A stretch of 64,000 nucleotides of DNA from an uncultured Flavobacterium sp. (GCF_943913405.1 NZ_CALTYA010000010.1:31668-95667), one strand, 5' to 3'; positions 32,381 to 41,591 are shown, counted from the first letter of the stretch. A program made the numbers and translations. Notes: a model not told the origin generated them from the sequence alone.

Positions 32381-34264
32381 TTATTTTTTTGCTGTCGAAG
32401 GATAAACATTGTTTTCCTGTTTCACGTCAGCCATCTGATGCTCAGGATCAATCTCGATTTTTGAAATCTGGCTCAATCCTTTATTGATCGTGAATTTGTA
32501 ATTTGGGTAAGCCCAGTCAAAACCCGTCAAAACCGTTCTTTTTATATTCCCAAAAGGATTCGGTTTTTCGCCGTGCATCATCTGAAGCGGTGCATAGAAA
32601 TATTCTTTTGTTCCGTCAGAATAAGTTACTAAAATATCTAAAGGCATCGGCATTTTGCCGATTCTTTGCACAGAAACTTCTGTTTTTCCTGAAACTTCTT
32701 TTGCTTCTTTTATAGCAAAATCAATCGTGTTTGTAGTTTGCGTCCAATCGATTAAATACCAGTCCAAGTTCATTCCCGAAACTTTTTCAGCCGTTCTTTT
32801 GATGTCGTTCGGCGTCGGATGCGTGAATTTAAAATCGGCATAGAATTTCTTCAAGGTTTTGTCTAAATTCTCCTGTCCGATAATATAAGCCAGTTGCGTC
32901 AAGAACAATTCTCCTTTGCTGTAAGACGAAATGCTGTAAATCATATTTTCTTCAAAACGGTCGCCATGCGTAGTCTGAGGCTGTTCTCTTCCGGTTTCTA
33001 CCATGTAAAAATAGTTAGAATAGGCACCGTCAAAAGGTTTTTCAGCATGTTTCCCTGGAACTAACTTTGACATCGCCAAGTCAGAAATATACGAAGTAAA
33101 TCCTTCGTCCATCCAGCCGTGTTTTGATTCATTCGTAGCTAAAATGTGCTGAAACCAAGAGTGTGCCATTTCGTGAGCCGTTACGCCAATCAAGCTGTTT
33201 GCGGTTCTATCGCCGGTAATTAGCGTACACATTGCATATTCCATGCCTCCGTCGCCACCTTGAAGTACAGAATATTGTTTGTAAGGATATTGGCCTACGT
33301 TTTTATTGTAGAAATCCATCAGTTCAGCGGTTTTTGGCTGTAGTTTTTTCCAGTTTTCAATGATTTTCGGGTCATTTTTATACAAGAAATGCAACTCCAC
33401 GCCATTCGGGCCAGGATAAACATCGTGGATAAAATCTTTGTCTGCAGCCCAAGCAAAATCGTGAACCATCGGCGCTTTAAAATGCCAAGTCAAGGTTTTT
33501 GCCTTCTTCGGAATCACAACTTGCGTTCCTTTGTCTTCATAGCCAAAACCGATTTCATTTTTATTTTGAAGATACCCTGTGCCGCCTAAAACGTAATTCT
33601 TATCGATTGTAATTTTTACATCAAAATCACCCCAAACTCCGTGAAATTCTCTTCCGATATACGGATCAGCGTGCCATCCTTCAAAATCATATTCCGCCAT
33701 TTTTGGATACCATTGCGTCATCGAAAGCGCCACACCTTCGGAACTATTTCTTCCCGAACGACGAATCTGTTCTGGAACTTGTCCGTCAAAATCTAGTGTA
33801 AAAGTTGTTCTTCCGCCAGGCAAAATTGGTTTTGCCAGTTCTACTTCTAAGATTGTGCCGACAGAAGTTGCTTTTGTAGCATTTCCGTCTTGCTTGAAAT
33901 TTGAAATTTTCAAATAACCGATTTGGTCGGGTTTTAAAGTGCTGATTCTGCTTTCTTTTTTCTCCGTAGCACCCGATTTGAATGTTTTTACCATTCTTTT
34001 ATCCGGATCGTTGATCGACTGCAATCTTGCGTCCATTTCGCTTCCCGGCTGGAATGCATTGTTATATAAATGGAAAAATACTTTTTTCAAAGTATCAGGA
34101 GAATTATTGGTGTAAACCAGTTCTTGATTTCCTTTATATTGGTATGTTTTTACGTCAAGATTTACATCCATTTTATAGTCAACATGCTGTTGCCAATAGG
34201 TTTTTTGGCCAAAAGCATTTCCAATAAAAAATAGAAATAAAAGGGAAAGAAATTGATTTTTCAT
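32381..34264 (-). CDS. M1-family metallopeptidase (aminopeptidase)
   Basis: A 627-residue secreted zinc aminopeptidase with a signal peptide (residues 1-19, ending GNAFGQ). The zinc site is HEMAH (H364, E365, H368) with the third ligand E387 in GWMDEGF, exactly 18 residues after the second His. The GGMEYAMCTLI segment is the exopeptidase (GxMEN-like) motif, changed here to GMEYA, as in the Bacteroidota M1 subgroup. N-terminal beta-saddle and C-terminal region follow the family. It removes N-terminal residues from peptides outside the cytoplasm. It shares its strand with the upstream S8 protease, separated by a terminator. Confidence 0.92.
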   Translation of the reverse strand: MKNQFLSLLFLFFIGNAFGQKTYWQQHVDYKMDVNLDVKTYQYKGNQELVYTNNSPDTLKKVFFHLYNNAFQPGSEMDARLQSINDPDKRMVKTFKSGATEKKESRISTLKPDQIGYLKISNFKQDGNATKATSVGTILEVELAKPILPGGRTTFTLDFDGQVPEQIRRSGRNSSEGVALSMTQWYPKMAEYDFEGWHADPYIGREFHGVWGDFDVKITIDKNYVLGGTGYLQNKNEIGFGYEDKGTQVVIPKKAKTLTWHFKAPMVHDFAWAADKDFIHDVYPGPNGVELHFLYKNDPKIIENWKKLQPKTAELMDFYNKNVGQYPYKQYSVLQGGDGGMEYAMCTLITGDRTANSLIGVTAHEMAHSWFQHILATNESKHGWMDEGFTSYISDLAMSKLVPGKHAEKPFDGAYSNYFYMVETGREQPQTTHGDRFEENMIYSISSYSKGELFLTQLAYIIGQENLDKTLKKFYADFKFTHPTPNDIKRTAEKVSGMNLDWYLIDWTQTTNTIDFAIKEAKEVSGKTEVSVQRIGKMPMPLDILVTYSDGTKEYFYAPLQMMHGEKPNPFGNIKRTVLTGFDWAYPNYKFTINKGLSQISKIEIDPEHQMADVKQENNVYPSTAKK

Positions 34265-34275
34265 AATTGTATAAA

Positions 34276-34304
34276 ATAAAAAATGGAAGGATTTCTCCTT
34301 CCAT
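34276..34304 (-). terminator. Terminator of the S8 peptidase gene
   Basis: ATGGAAGGA (34283-34291) pairs with TCCTTCCAT (34296-34304) around a four-base loop; followed by T residues in the minus direction. Confidence 0.82.
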
Positions 34305-34321
34305 TCAAATAAATTCTAGGA

Positions 34322-35917
34322 TTATTTTTTCGCCATTTTCTCTGCCATAAGCAAGGCGTTGTAAGCGTTTACCATCTTTCCAGATTTTGAAACTTTAGAA
34401 AAAGAGCGCTTATTTGATTTTTCTCCCGATAAAACTACTTCAATATTCGTAGGAATTCCAGAATCCATCAAGATTTGTTTTACTTGAGGCGCTGTCAAAG
34501 TTGGGTAATAAGAGCGGATCAAGGCTGCAACTCCGGCAACGTTTGGTGAAGCCATTGAAGTTCCTTGTAAATATTTGTACTGGTTATCAGGAATCGTAGC
34601 ATAAATTTGAACTCCAGGAGCAAAAACGTCTACGTCTTGCGTTCCATAATTTGAGAAATCTGCAACTAAATCTGAACCATATTTTGTGTTCAAAGCACCG
34701 ATTTTAATTACGTTATTCGTAATTTCACCTGAAGCATTTCTGTCATTTGGAAAACGATCTTCAGTATCTAAATCTGTTCCTTCATTTCCAGCAGCAAGAA
34801 CAACCAAAACATCTTTTTCTCCAGCATATTTTAAAGCGTCATAAACCCATTCTTTGTGTGGGGAATAGCTTTTTCCGAAGCTTCCGTTGATTACTTTTGC
34901 ACCGTTGTCAACTGCATAACGAATTCCAAGAGCGATGTCTTTGTCATATTCATCACCATCAGGAACAGCTCTAACTGCCATGATTTCCACATTATTTGCA
35001 ATTCCGTCGCCACCTAAACCGTTGTTTCTTACTTGCGCAATGATTCCTGCAACGTGCGTTCCGTGAAGTGCACCTTTTTTCTCTGGCCCGATCACGTTAT
35101 TGTTGCCATATTTTGTGTCTTTCAAGTCATCGATATTATCGCCTAAAACTTTTCTTCCGTTGAATTCTAAGTTTAAGTTGAAATCTACTTGATTGTCAAA
35201 ATGTTCTTTAGCTTCCAAGATTTGTTCGTCAAATTCAGCCTTCGGAATATTTGATAAAATTTGAATAAATCTAGGTTTTACTTGGTTTACCAAAGCATTT
35301 GTAGAGTTCAAAGTTTTTAAATCTTCAACTGTATAATTGTCTTTTTTCAACTCAGATCTTATCGCTTTATCGGCAGTATAAATAAAATCGAATTGTTGCT
35401 TTTGCGCTTTAGCTTCCTTAAATTCTTTATCAAATTCTGCTTTAGCTTTTTTGTAAGTTTCTGAACCGTCATCGCCTTTTTTCACGATTCTTGTCAATTC
35501 AAGATTTTCGCCGCCGATATCACCAAGAAAATTCCATCCGTGAACGTCGTCGATGAAACCATTGTTGTCATCATCAATTCCGTTTCCAGCAATTTCTTTA
35601 GGATTTGTCCAGATAACACCTTGTAAATCTGGGTGTTCAATATCAACTCCAGAATCAACAACACCAACGATTACTTTAGTTCCTTTTTTATTTTTCAATA
35701 ATTCAGAATAAGCTTTATCAACACTCATTCCAGGAATTGTATCTTTCAAGATGTCTAAATGGCTCCATCTTTTAAGGTCAGATTCTTTGATTTCAGCATT
35801 TTTTAATGCAATGTTTTCAATGCTCGTAACTGGAGCAAGAGTGCTTTTCGTAGCGCCACAACTTGCTAAAACCAATGCAGATAGAAGCGTGAGGGAAGAT
35901 AATTTAAGTATTTTCAT
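34322..35917 (-). CDS. Subtilisin-like (S8) serine peptidase lipoprotein
   Basis: A 531-residue subtilase with lipobox VLASC (Cys20), so probably anchored at the outer membrane or exported to the surface. The catalytic triad is complete: D88 in VVDSGVD, H285 in HGTHVAG, S454 in GTSMASPNVAG, with the oxyanion Asn in AAGNEGTD. Almost 200 residues separate D and H, far more than the about 35-40 in classical subtilisins: residues about 140-275 form a helical, Lys/Glu-rich insert (GSETYKKAKAEFDKEFKEAK). Subtilases with this insert occur in Bacteroidota. The role is probably protein degradation or maturation at the cell envelope. Own promoter; single-gene unit. Confidence 0.9.
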   Translation of the reverse strand: MKILKLSSLTLLSALVLASCGATKSTLAPVTSIENIALKNAEIKESDLKRWSHLDILKDTIPGMSVDKAYSELLKNKKGTKVIVGVVDSGVDIEHPDLQGVIWTNPKEIAGNGIDDDNNGFIDDVHGWNFLGDIGGENLELTRIVKKGDDGSETYKKAKAEFDKEFKEAKAQKQQFDFIYTADKAIRSELKKDNYTVEDLKTLNSTNALVNQVKPRFIQILSNIPKAEFDEQILEAKEHFDNQVDFNLNLEFNGRKVLGDNIDDLKDTKYGNNNVIGPEKKGALHGTHVAGIIAQVRNNGLGGDGIANNVEIMAVRAVPDGDEYDKDIALGIRYAVDNGAKVINGSFGKSYSPHKEWVYDALKYAGEKDVLVVLAAGNEGTDLDTEDRFPNDRNASGEITNNVIKIGALNTKYGSDLVADFSNYGTQDVDVFAPGVQIYATIPDNQYKYLQGTSMASPNVAGVAALIRSYYPTLTAPQVKQILMDSGIPTNIEVVLSGEKSNKRSFSKVSKSGKMVNAYNALLMAEKMAKK

Positions 35918-35949
35918 TTTAACTTTTTTAGTTTCAACTTAGGATAGGT

Positions 35950-35957
35950 CAAAAATA
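35950..35957 (-). promoter_or_regulatory. -7 box of the S8 peptidase gene
   Basis: The complement reads TATTTTTG, a TAnnTTTG match, 32 bases before the ATG at 35917. Confidence 0.55.
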
Positions 35958-36013
35958 GTATGTCTTTGTTACAAACTTGACAATAATTAACTTTATTTTT
36001 TAGGAAAGTTTGC

Positions 36014-36874
36014 TTATGAAAGAATTTCCTCGCAAGTAAAAACTTCTTTCAGCCGAACGCCCTTTTCAGTGTTTTCAACTGTGATAATTTGATTGTGCGC
36101 GTCGTGTTCTAAAAATAAGTAGTAATTGTTTTCGGCTGCTTCCATCAAAAATTTTGCTTTTTCGGGCAAAGTCAAAAGCGGGCGCGTGTCATATCCCATA
36201 ACATAAGGCAATGGCAAATGTCCAGCAGTTGGCAATAAATCGGCCATAAAACAAATGGTTTTGTCTTGATGTTGAATCTTTGGAATCATCATTTTTTCCG
36301 TATGTCCGTCCGCAAAGAAAATATCGAAACCCAATTCTGAGTTTTTTAGCAAATCATTTTCAGGCCTCTTTATAAATTCCAATTGACCGCTTTCTTGCAT
36401 CGGAATAATATTTTCTGTCAAAAACGAAGCTTTTTCTCTCGGATTTGGTTTTGTGGCCCAATTCCAATGATTATCGTTTGTCCAGAATTTTGCATTTTTG
36501 AAAGCGACTTCATATCCGGTTTTGTCTTTATTCCACTGAACACTTCCGCCACAATGATCAAAATGCAAGTGCGTCATGAAAACATCGGTAATCTGATCTC
36601 TATGAAAGCCATATTTTTCTAGCGATTTATCAATGGAATGATTCCCCCAAAGCGAATAATATCCAAAAAACTTTTCAGATTGTTTGTCGCCCATTCCCGT
36701 ATCAATTAAAATCAGGCGATTTCCATCTTCAATTAAAAGACATCTTGCGGCAATATCGATGAGGTTGTTTTCATCAGCGGGATTGGTTTTGTTCCAAATT
36801 GTTTTTGGAACTACGCCGAACATTGCGCCTCCGTCCAATTTAAAATTTCCTGCTTCAATTGGGTATAATTTCAT
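36014..36874 (-). CDS. Metallo-beta-lactamase-fold hydrolase
   Basis: A 286-residue MBL-fold enzyme. I start it at the ATG (complement of 36872-36874) giving MKLYPIEAGNFKLDGGAMFG; the frame is open further upstream but those residues are Phe/Tyr-rich and not family-like. The dinuclear zinc motif is THLHFDHCGG, with further ligands in FADGHTEK and EHDAHN. This layout (about 280 residues, N-terminal GGAMFGVVPK) fits the MBL subgroup that includes AHL lactonase-like and carbohydrate-related esterases. Substrate is unknown; no quorum-sensing genes are nearby. Single-gene unit. Confidence 0.88.
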   Translation of the reverse strand: MKLYPIEAGNFKLDGGAMFGVVPKTIWNKTNPADENNLIDIAARCLLIEDGNRLILIDTGMGDKQSEKFFGYYSLWGNHSIDKSLEKYGFHRDQITDVFMTHLHFDHCGGSVQWNKDKTGYEVAFKNAKFWTNDNHWNWATKPNPREKASFLTENIIPMQESGQLEFIKRPENDLLKNSELGFDIFFADGHTEKMMIPKIQHQDKTICFMADLLPTAGHLPLPYVMGYDTRPLLTLPEKAKFLMEAAENNYYLFLEHDAHNQIITVENTEKGVRLKEVFTCEEILS

Positions 36875-37057
36875 TATAAGAATTTTAAAATTATTGTAAA
36901 GATAGAATTTTAGATAAAAATATTGCCACAAATATATTTTACAATTAACTCGAGCTTCATTGCTTCATAATGAAACATAAAATAAAGTTAATTAACCGTT
37001 TGTTAACCGCTTTTGGTTTATTCCAGTTGTAATTTTAGGATATTAAAAATGTAAATC

Positions 37058-37849
37058 ATGAGTACTTTCAAAGGAAAAACTATAGTTATCACAGGAGCCG
37101 GAATGGGATTAGGTCTTGCAACAAGTAAAGTCGTGGCAAAAAAAGGCGCCAATCTTTCTATCGTAGATTATAATACAGAAGCTTTAGAAAAAGCAAAAGA
37201 AGAAATTTTATCAATTGCTCCAGAAGCAAAAGTTTTGACAATTGTCGCTGATGTTTCTGATGAAAAAGCGGTGAAAAATTACGTAGAAAAAACAGTAGCA
37301 GAATTTGGCACGATCGACGGATTTTACAACAATGCAGGAATTGAAGGAAAACAAGCACCATTAGTTGACTATGATATAAATGTCTTTAAAAAAGTAATCG
37401 ACATTAATTTGATGGGCGTTTATTACGGATTGAAACATGTGATTCCGGTGATGCAGAAAAATGGAGGAGGAAAAATAGTAAACGTTGCTTCCGTTGGAGG
37501 AATTCGTGGTGTTGTGAACCAAATGCCTTACGTAGCCAGCAAACACGCCGTTTCTGGAATGACAAAAAATGCGGCGATTGAATATGGAAAAGACGGAATT
37601 TATACAAACGCCATCGCGCCCGGAGCCATTTTAACGCCGATGGTTGCCGAAGCTTTCAAGCAAGTAAATCCTTCAGATCCAAAAGCTGCAGAAGCAGAAT
37701 ATGCACAAAGAAATCCTACGAGAAAATTAGGAGATCCTGAAAATGTTGGAAATTTAGTTGCCTTTTTATTAAGCGATGAATGCCAATATGTAAATGGTCA
37801 GACGATTGCAATCGATGGCGGTGAATCAAATTTATATGGAAATTCATAA
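37058..37849 (+). CDS. Short-chain dehydrogenase/reductase
   Basis: A 263-residue classical SDR. The NAD(P)-binding motif is TGAGMGLGLATS (near residue 12), followed by NNAG (near residue 90), the catalytic Ser in VASVGGIRG and YVASKHA with Tyr and Lys of the active site. An Asp in VDYN at the end of strand 2 suggests NAD(H) preference. The C-terminal GQTIAIDGG is typical. Substrate cannot be assigned. Its own hairpin terminator follows. Confidence 0.93.
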   Translation: MSTFKGKTIVITGAGMGLGLATSKVVAKKGANLSIVDYNTEALEKAKEEILSIAPEAKVLTIVADVSDEKAVKNYVEKTVAEFGTIDGFYNNAGIEGKQAPLVDYDINVFKKVIDINLMGVYYGLKHVIPVMQKNGGGKIVNVASVGGIRGVVNQMPYVASKHAVSGMTKNAAIEYGKDGIYTNAIAPGAILTPMVAEAFKQVNPSDPKAAEAEYAQRNPTRKLGDPENVGNLVAFLLSDECQYVNGQTIAIDGGESNLYGNS

Positions 37850-37872
37850 AAAGATAATAGGTTGGTTTTGAA

Positions 37873-37905
37873 ACGGATGACGGTGGAAACTGTCATCCGT
37901 TTTTT
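37873..37905 (+). terminator. Rho-independent terminator after SDR gene
   Basis: ACGGATGAC (37873-37881) pairs with GTCATCCGT (37892-37900), followed by T residues. Confidence 0.9.
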
Positions 37906-37987
37906 ATTTAAAATCGGTTATAAACAAATTCTATGCAATCATCCGTTATAAAAATGTTACTGATTATGTAAAAAACTAAATATGACG

Positions 37988-37995
37988 TATCTTTG
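37988..37995 (+). promoter_or_regulatory. -7 box of the first suf operon
   Basis: TATCTTTG is an exact TAnnTTTG match, 30 bases before the sufA-like start. It probably drives the unit through sufD. Confidence 0.65.
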
Positions 37996-38025
37996 CAAAT
38001 TAATTAGACTAAATTTAAATACACT

Positions 38026-38355
38026 ATGATAAAGGTATCTGATTCAGCAAGCAAAAAAATCGTCAATATGATGGAAGAAGACGGTTTTGATGCGACCAAA
38101 GATTACGTTCGAGTAGGCGTAAAAAGCGGCGGATGTTCGGGATTGTCTTATGAATTGAAATTTGACAAAGAACTTGGAGAAAATGACAAAGTTTTTGAAG
38201 ATAATAATGTGAAAATTGCCGTTGAAAAAAAATCATTCTTGTATTTGGCAGGAACAATCCTTGAATTTTCAGGAGGTTTAAACGGAAAAGGATTTGTTTT
38301 CAATAATCCAAACGCAAGCAGAACTTGCGGATGCGGGGAGAGTTTTTCACTTTAA
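38026..38355 (+). CDS. sufA: HesB/IscA-type Fe-S carrier protein (SufA-like)
   Basis: A 109-residue A-type carrier that receives Fe-S clusters from the SufBCD scaffold and passes them to target proteins. The three conserved Cys are present: C37 in SGGCSGLSY and C101/C103 in TCGCGESF. It opens the suf operon. The next gene, a secreted protein of unknown function, starts 4 bases later. The name sufA is given because of the linkage to sufB; a direct biochemical difference from IscA or ErpA cannot be read. Confidence 0.93.
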   Translation: MIKVSDSASKKIVNMMEEDGFDATKDYVRVGVKSGGCSGLSYELKFDKELGENDKVFEDNNVKIAVEKKSFLYLAGTILEFSGGLNGKGFVFNNPNASRTCGCGESFSL

Positions 38356-38359
38356 TTAT

Positions 38360-39643
38360 ATGATAAAAAGTAATCTCCTTTTAATTCTTTTGTTTTTGTG
38401 CAATTTAAGTACTGCACAAAAACAGTTTGTTGAAAAAACATACAGTACAGAATATGAAGAAGGTTGCAAGGAAGTTAGTGTAAATAGTGGGAAACCAGTG
38501 TTTATTGTAGTTTACATTAGCAATTCAATTCCAAATGATTCTTTGATTGCTGTTAGAGAATTCAATGAGTTAAAGAAAAATTTTAAAGGATCAAATTTTT
38601 ACTTTTTACAAACAAAAGGTAAAATAAAATTCAGCAATTCAAATAAAGAAGTTCTTGATTTTGATGAGGTGAATTCTAGTTATGAGAAAATCATTTATTG
38701 GAACGGGAAGAAAGAATCTGATTTTATAGAATATGACAAGATAGTTCAAAGTTCAGAATATTTTTCTGAGGTTTTGAATGTAAGCAAAACGTCTTCTTAT
38801 ATTGACGATTATAATGCTAAAATAAACGATTTCAGAAGCCAGTTGGTTTGGGAACCGAATGAAAAATCTAAAGAATTATCAGATAAATACTTGAAAAACA
38901 AATTATTTGAGCAATTAAAAGCTTTTGAAGATTTTTCAGATTTTTTAAATTTAGATTTCAAAGGCGTCAAGAAATTAGTAGTAAATTCTAACCTGAGCAA
39001 AAAGAATCCATGGCAAGAAATTTATTTCAATAAAGACGGATTACCAACAAAAGCAATTGTTACTTCTGACGATTCCGATGGAAACAAAGGCACGATAAAC
39101 TATGAATATAAAGATAATCTGCTTTCAAAAATAACCGTAAGTTATAAAAGTCAAGACGGAGAAGTATATGAATACAGTACTGATATTTATTATTCAGGCC
39201 AAAATTTAATTGCTTCGGGTGATTCAAGATTAATTTTTTATAGTACAAATTCGGGATTTCTAACTTATAAAAGTTATTACATGAACGAAATGAATTATGA
39301 ATTTTTAATAGATACTTATGAATTGATAAAGGGCAAAGAATTAGTATATACAGAGTCTAGCAAATTAAATAATGCTGCGATGTCATTTAATAGCAAAGAA
39401 AATTTCTTGCCAGTTGTTTATACGCTTAGGCCAGAAGCTAAAAATGACAAGCATGTTTCTGTGCTAACAAAAAAAGATGATTTGAATTATGCGGTTACAA
39501 GAGAAAATGTAGCGTATATAAAAATAAAATATCTTAATAAAAATTTAGTTTCAGAAGTCTTATTGATTGATCCTGATGATATCTCAAGAAATAAAAAAAT
39601 GAATCAATATAAATTTGATTTCAAATACGAATATTACAAATGA
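38360..39643 (+). CDS. Secreted protein of unknown function within the suf operon
   Basis: A 427-residue protein with a signal peptide (MIKSNLLLILLFLCNLSTAQ). I choose the ATG at 38360: an upstream in-frame start would overlap the sufA gene heavily and put 22 extra residues before the signal. Beyond residue 20 it is Lys/Asn/Ser-rich. The first about 110 residues (VFIVVYISNSIPNDSLIAVREF) may form an alpha/beta domain like a thioredoxin-related fold without the Cys pair. The rest contains repeated beta-hairpin patterns (GTINYEYKDNLLSKITVSYKS) as in YD-repeat-like or Lipoprotein_17-type chains. Its stop overlaps the sufB ATG by 4 bp. Not a known SUF component; base composition looks more AT-rich than the flanking suf genes. 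Confidence 0.75.
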   Translation: MIKSNLLLILLFLCNLSTAQKQFVEKTYSTEYEEGCKEVSVNSGKPVFIVVYISNSIPNDSLIAVREFNELKKNFKGSNFYFLQTKGKIKFSNSNKEVLDFDEVNSSYEKIIYWNGKKESDFIEYDKIVQSSEYFSEVLNVSKTSSYIDDYNAKINDFRSQLVWEPNEKSKELSDKYLKNKLFEQLKAFEDFSDFLNLDFKGVKKLVVNSNLSKKNPWQEIYFNKDGLPTKAIVTSDDSDGNKGTINYEYKDNLLSKITVSYKSQDGEVYEYSTDIYYSGQNLIASGDSRLIFYSTNSGFLTYKSYYMNEMNYEFLIDTYELIKGKELVYTESSKLNNAAMSFNSKENFLPVVYTLRPEAKNDKHVSVLTKKDDLNYAVTRENVAYIKIKYLNKNLVSEVLLIDPDDISRNKKMNQYKFDFKYEYYK

Positions 39644-41088
39644 GTAAATATACCGAAGACGATTTAAAAATCGAGCTCGAAAATAAAGAGTACGAATACG
39701 GATTTTACACTGATATTGAATCGGAGACGTTTCCTATTGGTTTAAACGAAGACATTGTTCGTGCGATTTCTTTGAAAAAAGAAGAACCACAATGGATGAC
39801 CGACTGGAGAATCGAAGCCTTCCGTGCTTGGAAGGAAATGATTGAGCCAGAATGGGCAAATGTGCATTATACAAAACCTGATTTTCAGGCGATTGCTTAT
39901 TATTCGGCTCCAAAATCGGTTGATCCAAACAAGACACTTGATGATGTTGACCCAGACCTTTTGGAAATGTACAAAAAACTGGGAATCTCAATTGACGAAC
40001 AGAAAATGATGAACAATGTCGCAATGGATATTGTAGTCGATTCAGTTTCTGTAGCAACGACTTTCAAGAAAACATTGGCCGAAAAAGGAATTATTTTTTG
40101 TCCGATTTCAGAAGCAATCAAAGAACATCCAGAATTAGTTAAAAAATATTTGGGTTCAGTCGTTCCACAGAAAGATAATTTCTATGCAGCGTTGAATTCA
40201 GCTGTTTTCTCTGACGGAAGTTTCTGTTATATTCCAAAAGGCGTTCGTTGCCCGATGGAACTTTCGACTTATTTCCGAATCAATCAAGCAGGAACAGGCC
40301 AATTCGAAAGAACGCTTGTCATTGCCGACGAAGGAAGTTATGTTTCGTATTTGGAAGGTTGTACAGCGCCATCACGTGATGAAAACCAATTGCACGCCGC
40401 GGTTGTGGAATTAATTGCAATGGACGATGCCGAAATCAAATATTCAACGGTTCAAAACTGGTTCCCAGGAAATAAGGAAGGAAAAGGCGGGGTTTATAAC
40501 TTTGTAACGAAGAGAGGTTTGTGCGAAAAGAATGCGAAAATTTCTTGGACGCAGGTTGAAACTGGTTCTGCTGTAACTTGGAAATATCCTTCTTGCGTTT
40601 TGAAAGGAGATAATTCGGTTGGGGAATTTTATTCGATTGCCGTAACCAATAATTTCCAGCAAGCCGATACTGGAACCAAGATGATTCACTTGGGAAAAAA
40701 CACAAAATCAACGATTATATCAAAAGGAATTTCTGCAGGAAAATCGCAAAACAGCTACCGTGGATTGGTGCAAATCAGTTCAAGGGCTGACAATGCGAGA
40801 AACTTTTCACAGTGTGATTCTTTGTTGATGGGAAATAATTGTGGAGCACATACTTTTCCATACATTGAATCAAAAAATCCTTCAGCAAAAATAGAACACG
40901 AAGCGACAACAAGTAAAATTGGAGAAGATCAGGTTTTCTATTGCAACCAAAGAGGAATTCCGACTGAAAAAGCGATTGCATTGATTGTAAACGGTTTCAG
41001 TAAAGAGGTTTTGAACAAGCTTCCAATGGAATTTGCTGTTGAAGCACAGAAACTTTTGGAGATTTCTTTGGAAGGAAGTGTGGGATAA
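39640..41088 (+). CDS. sufB: Fe-S cluster assembly scaffold protein SufB
   Basis: A 482-residue scaffold subunit of the SufBC2D complex, on which Fe-S clusters are built. The C-terminal half is the beta-helix core (LEGCTAPSRDENQLHAAVVELIA, YSTVQNWFPGNKEGKGGVYNFVTKRG, QCDSLLMGNNCGAHTFPY), with many conserved residues including the Cys in SQCDSL. The N-terminal part (WMTDWRIEAFRAWKEM) is typical. Overlaps the previous gene by 4 bp. Between it and sufC sits a toxin-antitoxin pair. Confidence 0.97.
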   Translation: MSKYTEDDLKIELENKEYEYGFYTDIESETFPIGLNEDIVRAISLKKEEPQWMTDWRIEAFRAWKEMIEPEWANVHYTKPDFQAIAYYSAPKSVDPNKTLDDVDPDLLEMYKKLGISIDEQKMMNNVAMDIVVDSVSVATTFKKTLAEKGIIFCPISEAIKEHPELVKKYLGSVVPQKDNFYAALNSAVFSDGSFCYIPKGVRCPMELSTYFRINQAGTGQFERTLVIADEGSYVSYLEGCTAPSRDENQLHAAVVELIAMDDAEIKYSTVQNWFPGNKEGKGGVYNFVTKRGLCEKNAKISWTQVETGSAVTWKYPSCVLKGDNSVGEFYSIAVTNNFQQADTGTKMIHLGKNTKSTIISKGISAGKSQNSYRGLVQISSRADNARNFSQCDSLLMGNNCGAHTFPYIESKNPSAKIEHEATTSKIGEDQVFYCNQRGIPTEKAIALIVNGFSKEVLNKLPMEFAVEAQKLLEISLEGSVG

Positions 41089-41111
41089 TCAAGAATTAAA
41101 AATCTGAAATT

Positions 41112-41318
41112 ATGGACATAGTTTTAAAAAACGTAAAGAAAAAAGATTTGCCAGTTTTAAAATCATTGGCCAAATCTTTAGGTTTTGAAATTGCTGAAAA
41201 GGTTGAAAAACCTTATAATCCTGAATTTGTTAAAAAAATTCTAGAAGGTGAAAAGGAAATCAAGGAAGGCAAAGGAATTAAAATGACTATGGAAGAGCTA
41301 AATGCTTTATGGAAGTAG
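41112..41318 (+). CDS. Antitoxin of the YoeB-type pair
   Basis: A 68-residue protein, 23 bp after sufB, overlapping the toxin gene by 10 bp. The sequence (MDIVLKNVKKKDLPVLKSLAKSLG, then KILEGEKEIKEGKGIKMTMEELNALW) fits small Bacteroidota antitoxins: a short DNA-binding N-terminus and a C-terminal helix (MTMEELNALW) that wraps around the toxin. I place it as antitoxin by position and this layout. It would also be expected to repress its own transcription. Confidence 0.83.
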   Translation: MDIVLKNVKKKDLPVLKSLAKSLGFEIAEKVEKPYNPEFVKKILEGEKEIKEGKGIKMTMEELNALWK

Positions 41319-41581
41319 TATTTACTCCTCAAGCGAAAAAAGATTTAGATTTTTGGATTAAATCTGGAAATAAAGGAGTTTTGAAAAAAATTGCCGTTTT
41401 GATAGAAGATATTCAACTTCACCCATTTGAAGGAATTGGAAAACCAGAACAATTAAAGTATCAATTAGCAGACCGATGGTCACGAAGAATTGATAGAGAG
41501 CATAGAATTGTTTATAGAATTACAGAAGAAAATAATTTAGAAATTTTAAATATACTGTCTTTAAAAGGACATTACGAATAA
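41309..41581 (+). CDS. YoeB-family mRNA-cleaving toxin
   Basis: A 90-residue RelE/YoeB-superfamily ribosome-dependent endoribonuclease. The core PFEGIGKPEQLKYQLADRWS (39-58) followed by RRIDREHRIVYRI is a textbook YoeB match. The catalytic residues seem complete: Glu in KPEQLK, Arg59/Arg60, and the C-terminal His88-Tyr89 (GHYE). It is thus likely active and would stop translation by cleaving mRNA at the ribosomal A site. It is inserted between sufB and sufC, 10 bp before sufC, in the operon's direction. Confidence 0.9.
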   Translation: MEVVFTPQAKKDLDFWIKSGNKGVLKKIAVLIEDIQLHPFEGIGKPEQLKYQLADRWSRRIDREHRIVYRITEENNLEILNILSLKGHYE

Positions 41582-41591
41582 ACAAACAACA

